This document shows positions 59,713 through 64,000 of a stretch of DNA of 64,000 nucleotides, piece after piece. This stretch comes from Aerococcus urinae. GTDB lineage: Bacteria; Bacillota; Bacilli; Lactobacillales; Aerococcaceae. Every line of letters starts with the position of its first letter. Position 1 is the stretch's first letter. The notes under the pieces are model-generated. The model saw only the letters and a program-made list of their open reading frames with translations, did no database searches and was not told the origin of the DNA. Position numbers and translations under genes: made by a program. The stretch is from the NCBI RefSeq assembly GCF_001543175.1, contig NZ_CP014161.1:1736001-1800000 (forward strand). Reading direction: 5' to 3'.

Positions 59713-60682
59713 ATTCCCTCCATTCAATCTGATGGTCTTTTAAATAGCTTTCTACGACGGGTCGATGCTCGGCAGCAAGCTGAATTTTAAAATAGGCCGT
59801 AGTACGGTCATTAATTTCCTCATAATGGGCGTCCTCGATCGTGTAAGGAATTTGTAAGTCGGAAAAAATTCGCGATAAGAGGTCCTTTTGCTGGTCCACA
59901 TTAGGGAGAACCAACTTAAAGGCAAAGTGCCCCGCTTCCACTTGGGGCTCGGTCTCTTCTTCAAGCCCCATTAAGCGCCTTAAAGCGGGGGGCTGGTCAA
60001 GGAAGAGATCCACTGTATTTCCTGCTGCAACAATCTTGCCATTTTCGAGGATGGCGACTTTGTTGCAGATCTTTTTCACCACTTCGATTTCATGGGTGAC
60101 CACAATAATAGTTAGCTTCAATTTTTGGTTAATTTCCTGTAAGAGGTCAATAATTGACCGGGTAATTGAGGGGTCCAGTGCAGAAGTGGCTTCGTCAGAG
60201 AGGAGAAGCTTAGGGTTCAAGGACAGGGCTCTGGCAATACCTACCCGCTGTTTTTGCCCACCAGATAACTTGCCGGGATAGGCGTCTGCCTTAGCCGACA
60301 TATCCACTAAGTCTAATAAACTCTGGATCCGCTGGTCATTCTCTTCAATATTCCATAATTTTAAGGGCAAGGCGACATTATCACGGACCGTTTTACGGTT
60401 AATTAACTCAAATTGCTGGAAAATCATGCCAATTTCTTTTTGCAGGTGTCTCAGTGCATTGCCTGATAAGCTTTGGATATCTTCACCGAGGACTTGGATG
60501 GATCCCGCATCGAAACTTTCCAAACCGTTGATGCAGCGCAGCAGGGTCGACTTGCCGGCCCCACTCTTCCCAACCAGGCCATAGATATCGCCTTCATTGA
60601 TAGTGAGATTAATATCCGATAAGACTTCAAAATTGCCATAGAACTTGCGCAAATGTTTGATTTCTACTAAGGGCTCAGTCAT
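59711..60682 (-). CDS. metN: methionine-type ABC transporter ATPase
   Basis: A 323-residue ATPase. Walker A is GLVGKSGAGKSTLLRC (about 35-50), the signature KLSGGQKQRVGIARAL and Walker B LLLSDEATSALDP follow. A C-terminal NIL-type domain (about 245-320) is present, which in MetN binds methionine and inhibits transport. The ATG at 60682 has AGGTGAT 5 bases upstream and lies right after the binding-protein gene; longer in-frame starts run far into that gene and are rejected. Confidence 0.92.
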   Translation of the reverse strand: MTEPLVEIKHLRKFYGNFEVLSDINLTINEGDIYGLVGKSGAGKSTLLRCINGLESFDAGSIQVLGEDIQSLSGNALRHLQKEIGMIFQQFELINRKTVRDNVALPLKLWNIEENDQRIQSLLDLVDMSAKADAYPGKLSGGQKQRVGIARALSLNPKLLLSDEATSALDPSITRSIIDLLQEINQKLKLTIIVVTHEIEVVKKICNKVAILENGKIVAAGNTVDLFLDQPPALRRLMGLEEETEPQVEAGHFAFKLVLPNVDQQKDLLSRIFSDLQIPYTIEDAHYEEINDRTTAYFKIQLAAEHRPVVESYLKDHQIEWRE

Positions 60683-60683
60683 C

Positions 60684-61496
60684 TTAATCACCTGTATAAG
60701 GGAACCAGGTCCCGCCGCTGACCTCTTTGACCAGTTCGGCAGATTCCTTGGATTCAAAGGCGTCATGGATAATCTTGACCGCCTCTTTATCTTGGTTACC
60801 ATCCTTAGTAGCTAGGATAAGGGCATTGGCCTTTAAATCTTTGGGTTCAAATTTGTAAAGGGCATCTTCGGTTTTAAAGCCGGCCTTATGTGCCGCTAGA
60901 CCACTGAAAATCGCAATATCCACTTCATCCAGGGACTCGATCAAGGTGCCCCCACCTAATTCCACAAATTCCAGATTTTTTGGATTAGAGGTCACATCTA
61001 AGGGAGTTAGGGTTTCGCCTTTAGGGATATCTTGTTTGACTTCAATTAATTTGGCCTGTTCTAAGACGCGGAGGGCCCGTTGGATATTTGAGGCATCATT
61101 TTGAATGGCTACTTTGGCCCCATCAGGAAGTTCATCTAGGGATTTATGCTTTCTACTGTAAACGCCAATAAATTGTTCAAAGAGGGGTTTCTCGGCTTTG
61201 ACTAAGCTGGCACCGCGGTCTTTATTAAATTGGTTCATATAGGCTTCATGTTGCATGATATTGACATCGACTGACCCGTCCATCAGGCCTTCATTACTTG
61301 CAATGGTGCTCTCAGCAACAGACAGTTCCAGCTTGTAGCCTTTTTCCTTTAAGGCTTGTTCAACGTATTTGGTCATTCCTGCACTCTGTCCACTGACACC
61401 GAGAACCACCTTCTTCTCTTCTTGCTGTCGAGAAAAAAAGATAAAGCCCGCAGCAACGATGGCGATAGCGACAAGTGACAATACAATTTTTTTCAT
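60684..61496 (-). CDS. metQ: methionine-type (NlpA-family) substrate-binding protein without lipobox
   Basis: A 270-residue NlpA/MetQ-type binding protein. KVVLGVSGQSAGMTKYVEQ starts the mature domain; NIMQHEAYMNQFN and VAIQNDASNIQRALRVLEQA are family blocks. MetQ proteins normally carry a lipobox cysteine. Here the N-terminus KKIVLSLVAIAIVAAGFIFFSRQ has none, so it is probably held by an uncleaved membrane anchor. The ATG at 61496 has GGAGG 8 bases upstream. The ligand may be methionine, or a methionine-like peptide. Confidence 0.88.
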   Translation of the reverse strand: MKKIVLSLVAIAIVAAGFIFFSRQQEEKKVVLGVSGQSAGMTKYVEQALKEKGYKLELSVAESTIASNEGLMDGSVDVNIMQHEAYMNQFNKDRGASLVKAEKPLFEQFIGVYSRKHKSLDELPDGAKVAIQNDASNIQRALRVLEQAKLIEVKQDIPKGETLTPLDVTSNPKNLEFVELGGGTLIESLDEVDIAIFSGLAAHKAGFKTEDALYKFEPKDLKANALILATKDGNQDKEAVKIIHDAFESKESAELVKEVSGGTWFPYTGD

Positions 61497-62002
61497 AGAT
61501 ATACCTCCAAAGGTCATTCGTTTTATCTCTATCCAAGAAAAAATACGGGCACTAGGCTCGTAAGTCTCTGATCAAGGATTGGATTAATAACTATCCAGTT
61601 ATTAGTTTGGAAGTTTAGCATATCTATTCTTTGTCTAGCAATACGAGCGGGATACCCATTCACTATCAGTTATAATCGGCACTTTAGGTCTTTTACTATT
61701 AAGGTGTTAAAAATACATTCACCCTATTGGCTTTATTGCTAAAAAAGGCGTCAATTCAGCTTTTTCAACTTAAGGTGGTGTTTGATCGAATTTTTCAATT
61801 TGAAAAAGCTTTCCCGTAAGCGATCAATAGTAATCATATACTTCTTGTTATGGGTGAATGGCTTAGCCGAAAAAATAGCCCGCTTAATATATATAAGCCG
61901 GCTGATTTTAGCTAGTATTTTAATAAAGTAAAAAAGACACAGCAATAAGGGACTGCTGTGTCTTTACTTTCTATAGGATTTTCAATCACGTGAAGCAAAG
62001 GA
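61497..62002. other. upstream region of metQ and terminator of the Rpn remnant
   Basis: No T-box (GGTGGNACCGCG) or SAM box motif is recognised upstream of metQ. TAATAACT (61585-61592) and AGTTATTA (61597-61604) form a perfect 8-base inverted repeat, a possible operator. A strong hairpin AAAGACACAGCA (61931-61942) with TGCTGTGTCTTT (61952-61963) ends the Rpn-remnant transcript on the minus strand. A 64-codon frame at 61751-61945 has no supporting features. Confidence 0.6.
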
Positions 62003-62242
62003 TTAATCGTTATCCTCCGAGGTCTCTAGAAATTTCTCAACCTCTTCAAGGGGCAGATCTAAAATGACTGCAATTTGGTCAGTAGTCATGCCATTAGTTA
62101 TCATTTTTTGAATGGTTGATTTGCGTTCCGATTCACGTCCTACTTCTATACCTTCCTCACGTCCTGCTTCACGACCTACACGCTCTGCCGTCGCCAATAG
62201 AGCCTCACTGTTGGCTTTACGATACTCTAATTGATTAATCAT
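62003..62242 (-). pseudogene. C-terminal remnant of an Rpn-type PD-(D/E)xK nuclease/transposase
   Basis: A 79-residue frame. The repeated GREAGREEGIEVGRESERK and a final helical block (MTTDQIAVILDLPLEEVEKFL) are typical of the last part of Rpn family recombination-promoting nucleases. The nuclease domain is missing. A good GAGAGGAG site precedes the ATG at 62242, so it may still be translated. It is most likely a decayed copy. Confidence 0.65.
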
Positions 62243-62353
62243 GGTGATCTCCTCTCTCAACTGAAGAAAATTTTCGGAAAACCTAATCACTAGAAGCTAT
62301 ATATTACTAAAACAAGCATAGCAAATCTCTCCTCTAAAGGCACCCAAATTCCC

Positions 62354-62382
62354 TTGACAAAGCCATCGCTAAGGTCTTTAAT
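62354..62382 (+). promoter_or_regulatory. promoter of lipoprotein gene 2
   Basis: TTGACA (62354-62359), 17 bases and TTTAAT (62377-62382), followed by the same ATTAAAGAAAGGGTTTTCA as at 57120. The spacer differs in a few bases only. Confidence 0.75.
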
Positions 62383-62456
62383 TAAAGAAAGGGTTTTCAT
62401 CAAGTGACAGCTTGGACTGGCTATTCACCGATCAAATTTTAACCCTAGGAGGAAAT

Positions 62457-63647
62457 ATGAAGAAAATCAATTTATCAACAAAAGCAATTCTTTCAAAAAT
62501 TCACCAGCAAAAACGGACGCTCCTCTCTTTATCTGTCTTAGTGTCCCTATTCTTAGTCGGCTGTCAAAAAGAGGCTGACCAGTCAAGCGCCACTTCTCAA
62601 AACCAAGAATCAGTAAGCTCTGAAGCCAGCTCAAAAAAATCAGATAGTAAAGAAAAAGAAGCGGATAAAGAAGAAAAGACCGAAAGCAAGACGCCAGAAG
62701 AAGTTCACAAGCTCTACCAATCGACCCTGGATTGGTACCAGGAGATTGTTGACCTGGCCAAGAACAAGGACATCCAAAGTGCCAAGATCGATGACCCCGA
62801 AACTGGATACGTCGCCTCCATTATCAATGATTCCAATGGTGAAAACATCCAGTATGCCTTTTATGACATCAACAAGGACGGCCAAGATGAGTTAATTCTT
62901 AGAGACCAGTACGTCATTATTGCTATCTATACCCTAGAAGACAATAAACCAGTGCTTGCTAAGGAAGGTGGCGTTGCGGGTTCTGGTGGTGAACGTCGGA
63001 TCCTCACTATCTATGATAATGGTAGCTTTGTCTACAACAACTTCCACTCACCAACTCCTGAAGCCCATGCCATTAATTATCGCATTACTGATGACGGCAA
63101 GGTCGAAGAGATCAAGAAAGTCGACTATGACTTACAAGATACCAAGGACCCCGCGCCCTTACTCGGCCTAGAAAATGAGAAGGAAGTGGATATTGAATCC
63201 TTGAATTGGCAAGACCTAGCGCCAACCACCGCTGCAGCAAGTAGTCAATCTGTTCCTACCATTGCTGGAGACCTGGCGCCTTCTAAGCGCAGCCAGCAAG
63301 GCCTAGATATCAACCAAATCCAACAAGGGGACTTCTCTACTCTTGCAGGCACCTGGCGTAATGGTCAGGGTCGCGAGATGACCATTGATCAAAACGGAGA
63401 AGTTGATACTGGAGAGACTGTCAGTGTGAATAATGCAGAAATTAAAGGTCAAGTATTATGGGCTGGCATTCGAACTTCTTCAACAGGAGCCGGTTTAATC
63501 ATTGCACCCGCGGGTACTCAAATCGTGCCCTTATACTCCTCACAACCCTATACTGATTCCTCCGATTACTCTCGTGACCGATTAATGTTGTCACAAGACA
63601 CGGGTTCTATTGAAAATCCAGAAGAATTCTATTACCGCGTCGACTAA
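62457..63647 (+). CDS. surface lipoprotein with calcium-loop-like middle and DUF6287-type domain
   Basis: A 396-residue lipoprotein, paralogue of the gene at 57191. The signal peptide ends in SLFLVGC. A short Ser/Glu/Lys linker is followed by a middle domain (about 70-225) with YDINKDGQDELIL, which resembles an EF-hand/FG-GAP-like calcium loop. The C-terminal domain repeats VPTIAGDL, LAGTWRNGQGREMTID and SDYSRDRL, ending in EEFYYRVD. The ATG at 62457 has AGGAGG 6 bases upstream. The domain insertion is the main difference from the shorter copy. Confidence 0.85.
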   Translation: MKKINLSTKAILSKIHQQKRTLLSLSVLVSLFLVGCQKEADQSSATSQNQESVSSEASSKKSDSKEKEADKEEKTESKTPEEVHKLYQSTLDWYQEIVDLAKNKDIQSAKIDDPETGYVASIINDSNGENIQYAFYDINKDGQDELILRDQYVIIAIYTLEDNKPVLAKEGGVAGSGGERRILTIYDNGSFVYNNFHSPTPEAHAINYRITDDGKVEEIKKVDYDLQDTKDPAPLLGLENEKEVDIESLNWQDLAPTTAAASSQSVPTIAGDLAPSKRSQQGLDINQIQQGDFSTLAGTWRNGQGREMTIDQNGEVDTGETVSVNNAEIKGQVLWAGIRTSSTGAGLIIAPAGTQIVPLYSSQPYTDSSDYSRDRLMLSQDTGSIENPEEFYYRVD

Positions 63648-63676
63648 TCGACTAGCCGCTAATAGTAACTAAAAAT

Positions 63677-63722
63677 AAAGACACAGGAAGCTGTTCAACA
63701 AACATTTTCCTGTGTCTTTTCA
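63677..63722. terminator. bidirectional terminator
   Basis: AAAGACACAGGAA (63678-63690) and TTCCTGTGTCTTT (about 63708-63720) form a 13-base stem between the lipoprotein and the acetyltransferase gene. Confidence 0.88.
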
Positions 63723-63748
63723 CTTTTATAGATTTCCTTGCCAAGCGA

Positions 63749-64000
63749 CTAATCTGACAAGTCCTTCAAGAAAAAGCGGTCCATGGTGGTATGGATCAAG
63801 TTTTCCGGTTGGGGAATTTCCTTAAAGTTATATTTCTGATAGAGGCCAATAGCGGCCTTCAAGGAAGAATGGGTCTCTAAATAGAGTTGACGGTAGCCAG
63901 CCGACTTGACTTGTTGGATCAATTCTTCCATTAAAGCCCGGCCTAAGCCCTGACCCTGGGCAGCTGGCGCTAAATAGATCTTTTGTAGCTCCGCGCATTG
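63749..64000 (-). CDS. GNAT acetyltransferase, partial (N-terminus off the window)
   Basis: The C-terminal 83 residues of a GCN5-related N-acetyltransferase. IYLAPAAQGQGLGRALMEEL carries the acetyl-CoA-binding Q/RxxGxG/A loop, and LYLETHSSLKAAIGLYQKYNF is motif B. The substrate is unknown. The start lies beyond the window edge. Confidence 0.85.
   Translation of the reverse strand, partial: QCAELQKIYLAPAAQGQGLGRALMEELIQQVKSAGYRQLYLETHSSLKAAIGLYQKYNFKEIPQPENLIHTTMDRFFLKDLSD

Noticed and set aside
60683-60802. A 40-residue N-terminal extension of the MetN ATPase
   Set aside because: It lies inside metQ; the ATG at 60682 has an AGGTGAT site and matches the usual MetN start.
61497-61750. A methionine riboswitch (T-box or SAM box) upstream of metQ
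   Set aside because: No GGTGGNACCGCG T-box core, SAM-I core or terminator/antiterminator pair could be found.
61751-61945. A 64-codon frame resembling a transposase end
   Set aside because: Basic, AT-rich composition only; no recognisable motif, terminal repeat or ribosome site.
1-64000. CRISPR arrays, tRNA or rRNA genes
   Set aside because: No regularly spaced identical repeats and no cloverleaf or rRNA-like segments were noticed on reading.

Overview
The window looks like part of a chromosome from a low-GC Gram-positive lactic acid bacterium of the order Lactobacillales. The mixture of PTS operons, SorC-type regulators, a CitAB-type two-component system, MurNAc recycling and DUF6287-type lipoproteins fits Aerococcus or a close relative, but the genus is an inference and no 16S or other marker gene is present. 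Intergenic regions carry good sigma-A promoters, AGGAGG-type ribosome sites and many hairpin terminators. No rRNA, tRNA, CRISPR array or intact insertion sequence was seen.

About 1-22.3 kb is a carbohydrate block. On the minus strand lie a partial HAD phosphatase, a fructose-6-phosphate-aldolase-like transaldolase, a pentulose/hexulose-phosphate 3-epimerase, two zinc dehydrogenases and a galactitol-type PTS (IIA, IIB, IIC). An aldo/keto reductase-deoC operon follows, divergent from a SorC regulator. A second set (class II aldolase, TIM-like isomerase, YjbQ protein, SDR) is divergent from a second SorC regulator. A mannose-type PTS with a SIS-domain isomerase and another 3-epimerase is divergent from a DeoR regulator. 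A further mannose-type PTS is led by a Gfo/Idh/MocA oxidoreductase. Several promoters overlap cre-like sites, so catabolite repression probably governs the block.

About 22.7-42.5 kb holds organic-acid and recycling functions: a shikimate/quinate set (aroE, MFS transporter, aroD, CitMHS transporter) with a divergent LysR regulator and a neighbouring FMN-bind/FAD flavoprotein reductase; a D-2-hydroxyacid dehydrogenase and AEC transporter beside a CitAB-type two-component system whose kinase domain appears degenerate; a mupG-murQ-murP-murR operon for N-acetylmuramic acid; an SDR; and a second, split flavoprotein reductase with a divergent TetR regulator.

About 43-48.6 kb is a GC-rich, prophage-derived lysis cassette: CHAP endolysin, phiLC3-type holin, XhlA-like protein, DUF2922 and DUF1659 proteins, a small sigma factor, a small membrane protein, a helical protein, a DnaD-like protein and a divergent CI-like repressor whose S24 active site seems dead. 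No integrase, terminase, capsid or tail gene is present.

About 48.7-57 kb is accessory: a TPM-domain protein, a duplicated promoter segment, small orphan genes, a very AT-rich type II restriction-modification pair, a GIY-YIG/DUF2075 ATPase with a MazG-like partner, and a class III-like Fic protein. About 57-64 kb contains two paralogous lipoproteins with near-identical promoters, flanking a methionine-type ABC transporter operon that also encodes a uroporphyrinogen-decarboxylase-family protein, then an Rpn-type remnant and a partial GNAT acetyltransferase.
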